From contig ML976738.1 of NCBI GenBank assembly GCA_010015655.1, forward strand, positions 121,971-185,970: DNA of 64,000 nt. Reading direction: 5' to 3'. Below the pieces are notes generated by a model. It was not told the DNA's origin. It saw nothing but the letters and a program-made list of their open reading frames with translations, and did no database searches. Made by a program: the position numbers and the translations under genes. Below, one piece after another: positions 10,534-21,335 of this stretch. The stretch comes from Bimuria novae-zelandiae CBS 107.79 (lineage: Eukaryota > Ascomycota > Dothideomycetes > Pleosporales > Didymosphaeriaceae). Every line of letters begins with the position of its first letter. Position 1 is the stretch's first letter.

Positions 10534-10767
10534 CTACTCCATTTCAAAGGCCTCCATCCTCTGCTGTAGATCCTGCAGGGTGACCTCTTGATCAGTGATC
10601 TTGTCTGATACATTTGTAAGTCCTAGTTTATCCAGAAACTTGTTCCATTTGTTTACTGGCAGGGCCTTGGTCAGACCATCTGCCACCATATCCTCTGATC
10701 TCTGATAGGTAACATTGATTGTTCCTTTAGCCACTTCCTGCCTTAGCCAATGATTGTGGATATCCAC
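10534..10767 (-). pseudogene. Element A: C-terminal RNase H segment
   Basis: 78-codon open stretch reading MDIHNHWLRQEVAKG, then VADGLTKALP, the signature end of copia RNase H (VADxLTKxLP). It is the 3' end of the pol polyprotein next to the 3' LTR. The N-terminal half of RNase H (about 10.77-11.27 kb) is interrupted by stops. Confidence 0.85.
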
Positions 10768-11271
10768 ATAGCGCAGCTTGGTCTGTAACTTTGCAATCTC
10801 TTTAGTGATGAGACGGATAGTCTATTAATTATCGCAATTGATTATGATCGGGTAATTGCTCACAGTGATTTAGAGCTCTTGGAGTAATCGCGAAGTGAAA
10901 ATGGCCTCCTTAGCTACCTGTGAAAGTGCCAGCAATTCGGCCTCTGTTGTTGATGTGGTGACTATATCTTATTTACTTGCCTTCCAGGCAATTAGCCTAC
11001 TAAATAGTTTAATAATGTATCCTTGTAAACTCTTGCGGTCTAGAGTATTATTAGCAAATAATGCGTCGCTGGCTACTTCCAAGGTGTCTGCCCCTCCTAA
11101 CTATAGACCCAGTGATCTGGTCTTTGTAAGATAAAGGAGGACTCGATCGGCGGCAGCATGATAATCCTCGCTTAGATTAGATAGAAAACGTGATAGTCTA
11201 GAGCTTGCAAAGGCGATATCTAGTCGAGTTGTAACTATAGCATAGAGAATTAATCCAACTTTACGCTGGTA

Positions 11272-12054
11272 TCAATTAACCTCAGCCTTAGTAGCTAGTC
11301 CTGTTCGCGGGAGTAATTCGATCGAAGTCATTGGCGTCTCATATCGCATCTCATGGTGATCTATGAGGCGAGATATCTTGTCAATGTATGAGGCTTGTAA
11401 AAGCCAGATCCTTCGCTTGGTGCGGTCTCTGATCACTTCAACTCCTAGAAACCACTGTAGATCTTTTCCGCCAGTTAGAGTAAACTTGGCGCTTATCTTT
11501 GTGATGGCTGCTTCTGCGGCCGATTTGTGATCTTTTTTATAGGCGATGACCAGATCATCTACATAGAAGAAGATGATGAGTCCTTCCTTGATGAAACAAC
11601 AAGGCTCATGTGGGACTGTATTGAACCCCATATCGCGGAGTGCAGTAGTGAACTCTCTCTGCCAAAGTAGGGGAGAGATGCGCAGTCTATAGAGTGCTTT
11701 GTGTAGTTGGAGGATTGCACCTGCTCGTGTGTAGCCGCGAGGCATCCTTATGTAGATTTCTCTGTCCAGCTTTGCGTGGACAAAAGCGTTGGTGACGTCG
11801 TGTTAGATAAGCTCTAGGTCGAACCGGGCTGCAATTAATATAAGCATGCGGAAGGATCGTCCTGCAAGCGTTGCGGCGTAGGTATCTTGTGAGGTGAGAT
11901 GTCGCTGTTGATCGCCTCTTACTACCAATCTTGCTTTGCATTTCTGTAATCGATGGTGTTTGTTAAGCTTGTAAGTATATACCCACATGCAGTTAAGGAT
12001 TTGATGACCTGCTGCTTTTACTGGAGCGGCTGCAACCTCACTCCAGGACTTCAT
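11272..12054 (-). pseudogene. Element A: reverse transcriptase domain, broken
   Basis: Open pieces at 11272-11745 and 11803-12054 in overlapping frames together cover the copia RT (RVT_2). They include VYTYKLNKHHRLQKCKARLV with the conserved KARLVVRG block, then LHKALYRLRISPLLW, then the catalytic FYVDDLVIA (YVDD) box, then FLGVEVIRD. The domain is near complete but split by a stop near 11815 and a frame change near 11.7-11.8 kb. Inactive as sequenced. Confidence 0.88.
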
Positions 12055-13164
12055 TTCCTTGTGGCTCTAGAGATGAGATCGCTCGGCTTCCTTCCACATA
12101 TCATAGAGAGGGTGATCCTTGAGCTTGCTTCTGCAGGTGGGTGGTTCTGGTAGCAGGCTTCTGTGTGGCTTCTTACCCACAGTGATCATGCGTCTAAGCT
12201 GGGCCTTATCCAGTACCTTGCCTTGATACTTGCCACTGCTTCCTGCTTCCGTGCCTGCCATGAATGCCGCGGCCTAAGGACTGACTTGTTTTTGCCCTGA
12301 TTGCACTCTTGGGGATAGTTCAGCTTAATCATCTCTAGCTAGTAATTGGGCAAGGAGTGCAACTGGTGGCGGTGTTGATAGAGGTGTTGGATACTTGTAA
12401 TTAAACTTCCTGCCTTGCCTGTACCCCGGGGTCCCTTTATCCTCTTCCCCTGGTGCCTTAGTGATTGTCTTATCTTCATAGAAGGACTCTGTGGCTTGAC
12501 CCTGGCGAGGTGAGGGAGGTAACTCTACCGATCGTACCCATGCTGCTATCTCTTCCAAGGTGTTGTGCATGAGATTATCCATTAGGTCTTCAGTCTTGCC
12601 TGAGAACACTGTGTCTTCATCAAATATTACATCGCGAGTGCTGATTGTCTTCGCGAGTAAGGGGATCTATATCCTCTAGATGTTGGATGATTGGTAGCTA
12701 ATAATGTAACTAATCTATGCTTTAGGATCTAATCTTTAGAGTTTGCTCTTGCCACGCTTTGTATCGTTAGTTATTGCAAAAGCTTTGCAGCCATAAGCCT
12801 TAAGGTAAGTTTAATTAGGCTTCTTTAGTTAAGTGACCACGCCGTTTTAAAAGGCTACTATTATAAAGAATACTTCGTATAGTAATCTCCAGCGATTGGC
12901 GTAGTTTAGTATTTAATTATAGAGGTAGACTGCTGCCCGTGTGATCTTAGGCTATAGCTACTAGAGTAAGTTAGAGTCTAGTCGCATTACGCGCGCTTTC
13001 TCCTTAATTACACCCCTTAAGCGTTTAGCCCCTTTATTTTGTAATTAAGTATTAGGTGCTAAAGGCTTAATTCTAATGTCTTGTGCTAAGCACCACTTCT
13101 TAACGTCTACTTTAATAGAGAAGATCTCGTTGTCTGATTTGATGACTTTTACTATAACTTCGAA

Positions 13165-13629
13165 TTATACTTTTATAAATAGTACAAAGGTGCTGAGTTG
13201 CTTGATAATGGATCGTGCCGGGCGATTATCCTTAAAGTAGAGGTCCCAGGTGAAGCCGGAGAATCTGTCAGTGATGAGCATCTGACTCTTCTCTCCTGTC
13301 AAGCTATCTGCTTCAAAGTCGTGAAAGTCGATTGCGATTCTCTCTCTGGGGCCTTCCGTAAGCTCTTTAGGTTGTCTGCGGATTTGTCGCTTAAGTTTGG
13401 CTCTGCCGCAGGCGTCGCATTTAACTATGGTAAGTCCTTTGATCCTCACCCCCTCAGATTGCTGCACTAGGTGTTCGAGTGCCTGAGGTCCTGGGTGGCC
13501 TAATCGCTTGTGCCAGGTAATTGCGCTTGCTTTCTGTGGCCTGCGCTTCGTTCTTGAGTTGGTTTTGTGCGCTGCTAGCGCACTATTGGCAACAGTGCAG
13601 CCTACTAGGGCTGATCTGTATTCTAGCAC
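13165..13629 (-). pseudogene. Element A: GAG-pre-integrase and integrase core
   Basis: 154 codons. WHKRLGHPGPQALEHLV with CDACGRAKLKRQ gives the HHCC zinc-binding module. The integrase core follows: IAIDFHDFE carries the first catalytic Asp and LITDRFSGFTWDLYF the next conserved strand. The downstream half of the integrase and the linker (about 12.06-13.16 kb) are stop-interrupted. Confidence 0.85.
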
Positions 13630-14922
13630 CTATTGGCCATGCATCTCTTCTAGTTCTGCCAATATTGTGTTGTCTTGTCGCTTTAGTGTTGTTGGTTCTG
13701 CTCGCGTGTCCCACCAAAAGCCTTGCCTCCGGAGTAATCGGAACGATACAAGATTGCAGAGCAGATCAGGGCAATAGGCAACATTGTCTAGCCATATTAT
13801 TCGATTGCCTCTTGCACTCCGTATGTTAAGATAAACGCTCCCGTATCCTTTAATCTATATTTGTGTATTCCCTGCCCATATAAAATCTCCTGGCGCCGGT
13901 GGTCGGTATGAGACGAAGCGATCGATGTCGTTAAAAATATGGCAGGTTGTGCCTGAATCAAGTATGGCTGAGCATCGCAATAGGTACGTGTGGAAGGATG
14001 CGGCGTTGAAGCTCGCTGGGATTTCAGTAATCTGGCGTCCATCTAGTCACTCATCATTAGCCTTAGTGATTCGAGTTAGAGTGGGAGTGTGTGATAGTTT
14101 AATTGTAGGTGCCTGTAATCTGGCCCTCTTTGTCATCCTCAGGCTTTCTTAAAGCTCTGGGTCATTCTCCAACCTGAATTTAATCAAGGCAGCCATGCCA
14201 GGCTTTGGCCTAAACCAATCTAGTTGCTTATCTAGGAAGGCGTAGAAGCAGTCTTGTAGACTATAGCGTTATTTACAAGCAGGGCACTTAAGGCCACCAA
14301 CTACCGTTAGCTCATCGTCTGTAATCGCGGACCGCTTGGCTTTGGTACTGTGACCAGCAGATCGTTGTTTACGAGGTCTTCCCTAATTTTTCAATATTGC
14401 TGCTTTATCCACAAGAGAGGCGTCCCTGTCTGTGGCCTGGGTGGATTCACCACCGTCAGCGAGAGATAAACCTGCAGCAGCAAAAGCGCCCTTTTATTTG
14501 CCCTTAATCGGGTGCTGCAGAATCATGTGGTCTTGGAAGAGTTTTATTATGTGCTTCCGTGAGACAGCTGCATCCTTGCTTCCGTATTATTGGAAGGTCG
14601 TCACCCACATAGGTGCGACATGGACAACTGCCTTTATAAAGTCTTCTTTGACTGAGTCTAGCCTTTGGAGCTCTAGGACCTAATTGGTCTCTGCTTCTGT
14701 GGCTGCATGATCGTACTCAGATAGCTATGTAGCCTATAATCCGACTGTTCTTATTGGCTTGAGGGCTTCTTGATACCTTGCCCTAGATCGTCTGTATTCG
14801 TCTTGCAGATCTACCCTAACTGTAATTATAAGGTTGTTAATCCACTGCCTAATTAATTAATCTAGGATATAGTAGTTGTTCTGGAGATGCGCTAAGACTA
14901 TTAATTAGAGAAAGGTAACCAC

Positions 14923-15285
14923 TTAATTTAGGCTATCTTGCTCCTCTCGATACTCGCGGTCCATAATCTTGTATATCTCCAGCTGTCCCTTATGATAGTC
15001 GCTATCGTCTTTGTATGCTTTCGCGCCTGCTGTCGATAGATGTGAGGGCATTCTTGGCATATCATTTGGATTCGCAGTCGCGTAAGCCGTGCTTGGCTGG
15101 TAGCTTCCTATCGCTGGGGGCATCGGCATCGCGGGTTTCTGCTTTGGTTCATCCGTCAGCACTGGGTCAATAATACTCCAGACCTTCAGGAATTGGCATC
15201 TTGTTTTAAGCTGTTTAAGCCATGGCGTGTAGTTTGTGTAGTCGGTCAGGATCACCGTAGGATCTCTGAGGGTCGATAGGGCCAT
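14923..15285 (-). pseudogene. Element A: N-terminal Gag-like region
   Basis: Starts MALSTLRDPTVILTDYTNY, followed by WLKQLKTRCQFLKVWSIIDP. This is the N-terminal Gag region of fungal copia elements that precedes the UBN2-like domain. Start codon is 36 bp from the 5' LTR (15322). The frame closes after 120 codons; the expected continuation is broken by stops on the other side of 14923. Confidence 0.75.
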
Positions 15286-15321
15286 TTTGATCGGCTTGAT
15301 TGAGGCAGTGAGACTCTTAAT

Positions 15322-15546
15322 TGTAAGATTTAATAGTATTCTGTCACTTTGAGATGGTGTGATCTTGATAGTTGATGAAGTTGATTGATTAAGTGATAGA
15401 GATTGGCCGTAGGCGAGGTCTCTAGTACGTGCCGACCTAACGCTAGCACTAACTAGGATAGTGTGCAGCTGGAGGTGCGCCAGCCTTATATTCTCTACTG
15501 CACTATTAACAATAGTGCAGGATTACAAAGGCCTTGTAATCGGACA
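15322..15546 (-). repeat. 5' LTR of element A
   Basis: 225 bp; plus strand starts TGTAAGATTTAATAG and ends TTGTAATCGGACA. Immediately followed by the TTAAT duplication (15547-15551). Confidence 0.92.
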
Positions 15547-15658
15547 TTAATAGAGCGAGTAACTTAGCCTTAGTAGTTAATTTCGTAACTAAGCGTTATA
15601 AGGTTAATTTCTAGTTAATTAGTAGTCTATATAGCTTAAATAAGTAGCCTTATAAGCT

Positions 15659-15850
15659 TTAACGCGTACTAGGATCGTTAGTATATGCTGCGTTAGATGC
15701 TCTATAGAACAGTGGCTCTGTTTTAGCTCTAGGATCATCCTCGGGCGTCTCACAGAGATATGTTGTGTTCTCTATACCTAGCCGTGAGGCTCCGATAGCT
15801 AGATACTTTGTGCCAACTAGATATCGACATACATGTTTGGCAGCATTCAA
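15659..15850 (-). pseudogene. Outer copia element: RNase H fragment between A and B
   Basis: 63-codon stretch reading MNAAKHVCRYLVGTKYLAIG, a copia RNase H N-terminal region (typically xAKxIxRYLxGTxxxGI), then YASN-like ASNAAYTNDPSTR matching the SDADWAxDxxTRRS block with mutations. It belongs to the outer element because it lies in the 527-bp segment between the two nested insertions. Confidence 0.75.
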
Positions 15851-16068
15851 ATGCTTCTGCCCTGGATTCTGTAGATGACGTGCCAGTACTAAGTGTGCGC
15901 GAGCGACGTCAGGTCGTATAAATATTAAAATATAGGCTAGTAAGCCTACTAGTTACTAATAAGTATAGGTATATTACGAACTTAGTTCCTTAGTGCTTAG
16001 AGCTAGATAATTTTTTACTAACAGCACGGCAGGATAGACCTTAGTCTATATAAGGTTAAACTTTGTTA

Positions 16069-16073
16069 TAATC
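16069..16073. other. Target-site duplication of element B (left)
   Basis: TAATC, identical to 21336-21340 at the other end of element B. Confidence 0.85.
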
Positions 16074-16226
16074 TGTAAGGGATAAGATGGGGTAGCAAGT
16101 AGGAATAAGTGACTAAGTTAATTGTAACAAGCTGAACAGAGAAACTGCTTAAGTAGCAGAATCATGATCAGTAACTAGTCTACATTAGGTTAGTAATATC
16201 ATGTAATATCGTATTCCACTCTAACA
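16074..16226 (-). repeat. 3' LTR of element B
   Basis: 153 bp; plus strand starts TGTAAGGGATAAGATGG and ends TCCACTCTAACA. Next to it (16227 on) the minus-strand purine tract AGGAGGTG is visible. Confidence 0.92.
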
Positions 16227-17345
16227 CACCTCCTATAGCACAAAGGTAACAGAGTGCTGTTAGGTAGAATAAAGTAAAACGAGTAAACAAAGGGCCTCTA
16301 AGGCACCTCCCTAGGAAAAACTCTATCATGTAACAAACCTATCCTTCTCGAAACTAACACTATATTAGCGGATATTAGTTATTCCTAGTTGCCTTAAAAA
16401 TCACTTATGCTTGCTAATATTAGAGAGAGACTTTGTTAATCTATTAGCAGGCATATTAGTAGTTCCTATCTAGGTAACGTCCATGTTCCTGGCTTAAACT
16501 TGCTCGCGGATCCACATCTAATGCACTTTAATATGTCAAAGCTTTATGTTAAGCTTTTCTTTATCCTTGTTCGCGATAGAGACCGTTTGCTAGTTGTTAC
16601 AGTATAATATAGGTTAAACCTCTAGATTAAACCTAATAGCTTTAAAGGTATTTATCCACCAGGATAACTCGGTGCCAGCAGTTAATAGGGCAAATAGTTT
16701 AGCTTTAGTAGTTAATTTAGTAATAGATCTTATAATTTTTGCCTTTTAATTAATAACCATGCCGTAGAGCTTAAACATATAGGCAAAAGAGCTTCGAGCA
16801 GTATTAGGATTGTTAGTAAACGCAGTATTAGAGGCACTAAAGAATAATAACTCCTTAGCTTCCTTATTATTAACTTAATAAATATAGTTAGCGTTCTTAG
16901 AGCGTGCTGCTGATACTCTAATTACCTAAAATTAGAAGTTGTATAAGTACTACTACATAGACTTAACAGTAGCAAGATACTTTTAACTTAGATTATTAAG
17001 ATAGCGGGCAAGTATTAAGTGCGCCTTTACTATATTAGGCCAGGTAAAGTATAAGATAAAACCTAGGCATCTAACTAGGATCTAATATAGGCGGGTGCGC
17101 TCCTCGTTTAGTTTATCTATACTTAGGGGCAGATAAGACTCGCGTAGAGGGACCTTAGGGTGTTAGCTTCTTTAAAGGAGATTGTAGTCGTGGCAGACTT
17201 TTGCAATGTAGGAGTCTTAAATTATCTAGACTTTACCTTTTACATAGTCTCTAATAATGCGTATTCCTAGGAACTAACCTAGTTCTCCTAAGCTCCGTGT
17301 CTCGTATCGTTTTATAAACCCGCGTTTAAACTGTTAATAATATTG

Positions 17346-17657
17346 CTAATCGCCTTTGCGGAAAAGGACGACGATATTATCTATATAGTAGAATAGTATT
17401 AGCTTGCCATTAGTAAAAAGGCAAGGGATACCCTTCACTTGCGTAAAGCCTATATTAACAAGTGTCTTCTTTAAGTGTTTGTGCCATAGTGCTAGAGCAT
17501 CCTTAAGCCTATACAGTGCTCGGCGTAATCGCATCATATTGCCTAGCCTGTCTCGGAACCCATCTGGAGTCCAGACATAACAAAGTCGGGCCAGGTACAC
17601 ATTGAGAAAAGCATTCTTGACGTCGTACTGGTAGGCAAGGAGCCCAAAGGCGCACAT
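17346..17657 (-). pseudogene. Element B: reverse transcriptase fragment
   Basis: 103 codons reading YQYDVKNAFLNVYLARLCYV (copia: QMDVKNAFLNGxLxExxYM), WTPDGFRDRLGNMMRLRRAL, then FYYIDNIVVL where the catalytic YVDD is changed to YIDN. The replacement of the second catalytic Asp by Asn, a G->A/C->T type change, would by itself disable the enzyme. Upstream and downstream parts are stop-interrupted. Confidence 0.85.
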
Positions 17658-18070
17658 GATAGCGATGAGGAAGCGGAGCGTTCGAGCCGCGAGGGTAGCT
17701 GCGTAGGTATCATCCCAAGTCGTCTAGAGATCTCCTCTCACGACTAGGCGAGCCTTGTAGCTAGTCAAGTAGCCATCAGCATCAAGCTTGTACGTAAAAA
17801 CCTACATTAGCGGTAGAGTCTTAGCATCTAGGTACTCCTTCACATTATCTTTCACCTTCTTAAATACACCTTTATAGAGCTACTCCTTAATTTCCTTATC
17901 CGCAGCAGCGAACCACTTATTAGCATTAAGGCAGGATTTAACCTTAACCTAGTTCTTTAGTAGCGGCGAAAGCTAATTACGGTAAACCTTCTACTCTTCC
18001 TTTAGGGGTAGTTGCACGATTGCTATAGCAAATGTTTACTAGTATAGAGACGCGTGCGTACTAAAGTAGT

Positions 18071-18124
18071 CTCCAGGCGTATTGTCTTCTTTACCACCTC
18101 CAGGCGTATCATCTTCTTTACCAC
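18071..18124. repeat. 27-bp tandem repeat (2 copies) in element B linker
   Basis: CTCCAGGCGTATTGTCTTCT starts at 18071 and recurs, nearly identical, at 18098. The period of 27 bp is nine codons, so it would preserve the frame of the integrase-RT linker. The second copy differs at TTG/TCA. Confidence 0.8.
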
Positions 18125-18337
18125 CTCCCCGGCGACGGGACCCTAAAACAATATTATCTGCAGCAATACTAGGGTTTGTTCGTCTTAGAGTATTATTCTG
18201 GCAGCGGTTTGGCGTAGTATCTCTAGGAGCAATCTCTCTCCAGCCTTTTAGTTAAGTACGTGTTAAGGCTAATTAATCCAGAGTAATCGGTGCTAGCGTT
18301 TCTTAAGGTGTAGGTAGTCCTCTAGCAGCTTTCTACT

Positions 18338-18421
18338 AAATTTGCACTTTAGCCTTATCCTGCTTAATAGCCTCCTCCTAAATTTGCACTTTAGCCTTAT
18401 TCTGCTTAATAGCCTCTTCTT
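18338..18421. repeat. 42-bp tandem repeat (2 copies) in element B linker
   Basis: AAATTTGCACTTTAGCCTTA starts at 18338 and again at 18380, a 42-bp (14-codon) period. On the minus strand it encodes a Lys/Glu/Ala-rich segment with stops. Part of the low-complexity linker between integrase and RT. Confidence 0.8.
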
Positions 18422-19298
18422 CTTTAGCAGTATCCTTAACTATTAGTTAACAAAGTGTTATATTACGATAGATCTGCTTAATAACAGGGTCTTCTTCCTC
18501 GTCTAATAAGTTAATATTAAGGATAGTAACCACATGTCGTTCCTCCTCAGTCAAAAGCTGAGATTCCAGCGGAGAGTACCATTGCCGTAGGAAAACGACG
18601 TCTCGGGTTCGAACAACCCTATCGCTTCCTGGGACCTAGATACGAAAGATGTTTATTCCTTCGTATCCAACCAGCCATCCAGTAATTACTCGCGATTCAA
18701 GCTTATCACCTTTGGCTACTTTCGTATCTCGAAATAGAGCCTTCGCTCTGATAACGTCTACGTGCGCTAGAGATGGCTTCACCTTACGCACAACTTTATA
18801 GGGCGTCTTTTAACTAGTAGCTTCTATTAGTAATTAATTAAGCATGTACATGGCTATCAGGTATAGCTCGTTTATTAGCGTCTTAGGCAAATGTGCTGCA
18901 ATTCGCAGGGTCCTAACTATTATAATAATAAGATTACTAGCCTTCTTAGTAAGGCTAGTTATTTCTTCCGCTCTAACAGCACGAGGCTTAACTACGATGC
19001 CTAGGTCTTTAAAGATATCCTATAGATTAGCAAAACCCTTTTTATTATTATAACGAATATATATAATAATAGCGTTAAATTAGGTATATATCTGTGCTAG
19101 CATTTGTCGAACAGTGCGTGTAAGGGTGGCTTTTGTCTTGTCACGAAGAGTCTTCCCTAAATAGTATCTACTATGTTAACACACAGCGTGTAATAGCTAT
19201 TTATCCCTATTATAGTAAGCTTCACCAATCTTTCTAAGCTATACAAGGTTAATACTAATTTATTTAAAGGGTTAGGTTACAGGCTCGCGTTAAGGGCG

Positions 19299-19511
19299 TT
19301 AACTAATAATCTTTAAGAGCTTAGAGTTGATACACTCCTCGCACTCCTTCCATAGCGGAGCTCTAGGCCTAGTAGCAAGCTTGATGCCATCTACTACCTG
19401 CTCCAGGTGTTTAATCGCGTGTTGCCCTACGTGAGCTAGCATCTGATGCGCTTTTGCAGGTGTAACTTGTAGAGGCTTCCGCTCCACACGGCTTGGCTTA
19501 GCTGACTTCAA
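19299..19511 (-). pseudogene. Element B: GAG-pre-integrase fragment
   Basis: 70 codons with KAHQMLAHVGQHAIKHLEQV and then CEECINSKLLKI, the HHCC-type zinc-binding module (H..H...C..C) that precedes copia integrase. The integrase core on the lower-coordinate side is broken by stops. Confidence 0.75.
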
Positions 19512-20162
19512 CTAAATCGCAAATGTGTATAACTCTGATGCGTTCGGACGTGTTGCCTTGTTAGAGTCCATAACCTAATGGCTACCTTGCTTATTAAGTG
19601 TGCAGAATATGTCTATTAGAGCGCTCCTTAGATAGAGACAGGTGAAGAACGTGGGGATAAGTGCTACCCATGTAATAGTCACTCGACGTTCGCCAGTGGG
19701 AGTATTAATAAGCAACTTAACATTTCCCTACTTATGTATCTGCAGGGCTTACGTGCCCGCTAGCAGGATATTATCTAAGTGCCTGTCTTAAATCTTCTCT
19801 TAAGTCTTTAGTTAATAGTTCGTGACGTGAAGATTAGATCCTAGATCAAGAATCTACTTATTAATTAATAGTAGAGGCTGCTAAATAGTAGCTATACTAA
19901 GTAGAGTAATAACTTAAGCTACATTCTAGCTACCTTACTATTACATAACTGCTCCTGTTGAGTTTTGCGCGTTTGATAGAGGATGTCTAGTGTTTAGTAA
20001 GAAATTATTCTTGTTAGCAGAATTTTTATTAGTAGTAGCTACTTTTTTACTAGCTTTCTTTTTAGCTATAAATAGAGCTGCGCTTAGAGGGTTACCTTTG
20101 CCTAATTTCCTTACTCTGTCAAACTCGGCTAAAACGGCTGGGTCAGATTTCCATTTAGCAGG

Positions 20163-20345
20163 TTAAAGAGAAGGCACTATATAGTAGCACTGCTTAAATA
20201 AGTGCTGTTCTCCGCAAATGCAGGTGACTGTACGTTTGGTGTTAGGGGCGGTATTCGGCCGGCCTAGAACCGCGTATGTTCCTAGTGCTAACGCAACAGG
20301 GTTCATAGTGCGTCGAAAGCGTCGATAGTTCTCTACTAGTTCCAC
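20163..20345 (-). pseudogene. Element B: Gag zinc-knuckle fragment
   Basis: 61 codons ending in TCICGEQHLFKQCYYIVPSL. This is the CxCGxxHxxxxCxYI knuckle seen in Gag of fungal copia elements, which binds element RNA. The N-terminal Gag part (20.4-21.1 kb) is visible only as stop-rich sequence. Confidence 0.7.
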
Positions 20346-21182
20346 AGGACCTATATAAGGCGTTCCGTTTATCTTAGCTTGCGTAATCTCCTAAATTTCG
20401 TGCGTAATAAAGGACTCGTTAATTCCCTTAATTGCGCGGAGAAAGTCCTGCTGTACGCGATAGTCCTAGACCTTAGGTAGCTTTAGTTTAATTATATTAT
20501 AAAGGATAGTGATATAGCTCTCGTACCAAGTATTTATTTTTTATCGTTGTAGAACTTTCTTAATCTTGTCGTACTGCTTAAGCAACTTATACTTACGCTC
20601 TACTACTAATATGCAGAATATCTTCTTAAGTTATATAAGCTATTTATATAGTGTTTTAGCATTCTTAATAACTAGGATATACCTGCTAGCGATTGTCCTT
20701 ATAATCTCTTATATTAAGTTATTAAGAGCGTTCTCCTTCTTTTGCCAGGCTACTAGCTTTATTGCGTAGAACCTATGCTAGAAGGTGTAGTCCTCTCGTT
20801 TAGGTCTTGTAAGTTCGTTAGATTTAATATTATTGTCGCCCTAAACAATGCTTGAATTCTCGTTAGGTGTGACCTTTTTAAATAAGCGTAGTAGCCGCTC
20901 CTTAGGTTTTTCACCGTAGATCTTCTTAACAGTATCTACTGCCAAATCTGGGTTGCAATAATCCTAGATCTTGTATACCTTAGCGGTCCTCTTTCGTAGA
21001 AAGATCCACTTCAACCAATCGCTTAGCTTATTAAGGATAATTATTTCCTTAACAATTAGCTCGTCCTTCTTGTTGCTTATTATAGCAAACTAGAGCTCGT
21101 TAAGTTAATTTCCGTCGTGGAAAGCGTGTGCGTAGTAAGTAGGTAAACTATAGTCAGATTAAGCGTAGGCCAGGCTTATAAC

Positions 21183-21335
21183 TATAAGGGATAAGATAGG
21201 GTAGCAAGTAGGAATAAGTGACTAAGTTAATTATAACAAGCTAAACAGAGAAACTGCTTAAGTAGCAGAATCATGATCAGCAACTAGTCTACATCAGGTT
21301 GGTAATATCATGTGATATCGTATTCCACTCTAACA
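21183..21335 (-). repeat. 5' LTR of element B
   Basis: 153 bp; plus strand starts TATAAGGGATAAGATAGG (TG end mutated to TA) and ends TCCACTCTAACA, followed by TSD TAATC (21336-21340). Confidence 0.92.

Larger units (their letters stand above)
10247..15546 (-). mobile_element. Nested Ty1/copia retrotransposon A, complete with LTRs and TSD
   Basis: A 5300-bp element with 225-bp LTRs (10247-10471 and 15322-15546) and 5-bp TSD TTAAT. Read on the minus strand the order is 5' LTR, Gag-like ORF, integrase, reverse transcriptase, RNase H, polypurine tract, 3' LTR, which is the copia order (integrase before RT). The two LTRs differ at 6 of 225 positions, all transitions and five in CpA/TpG context. 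It holds the longest open stretches of the three nested elements (157 and 154 codons), so it is the least mutated and probably the youngest. Coding sequence is still broken by stops and frame changes; not autonomous as it stands. Confidence 0.93.
16074..21335 (-). mobile_element. Nested Ty1/copia retrotransposon B, complete with LTRs and TSD
   Basis: A 5262-bp element with 153-bp LTRs (16074-16226 and 21183-21335) and TSD TAATC on both sides. Minus-strand coding order is Gag with a zinc knuckle (about 20.2 kb), pre-integrase (19.3-19.5 kb), low-complexity linker with in-frame tandem repeats (18.1-18.4 kb), reverse transcriptase (17.3-17.7 kb), RNase H (16.3-17.0 kb, degraded) and purine tract AGGAGGTG next to the 3' LTR. 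The LTRs differ at 8 of 153 positions and all eight are CpA->TpA changes. More decayed than A, less than the outer element. Inserted in the outer element's RNase H region. Confidence 0.92.

Noticed and set aside
18071..18421. CRISPR-like array
   Set aside because: Only two copies of each unit directly abutting, without spacers, inside a retrotransposon.
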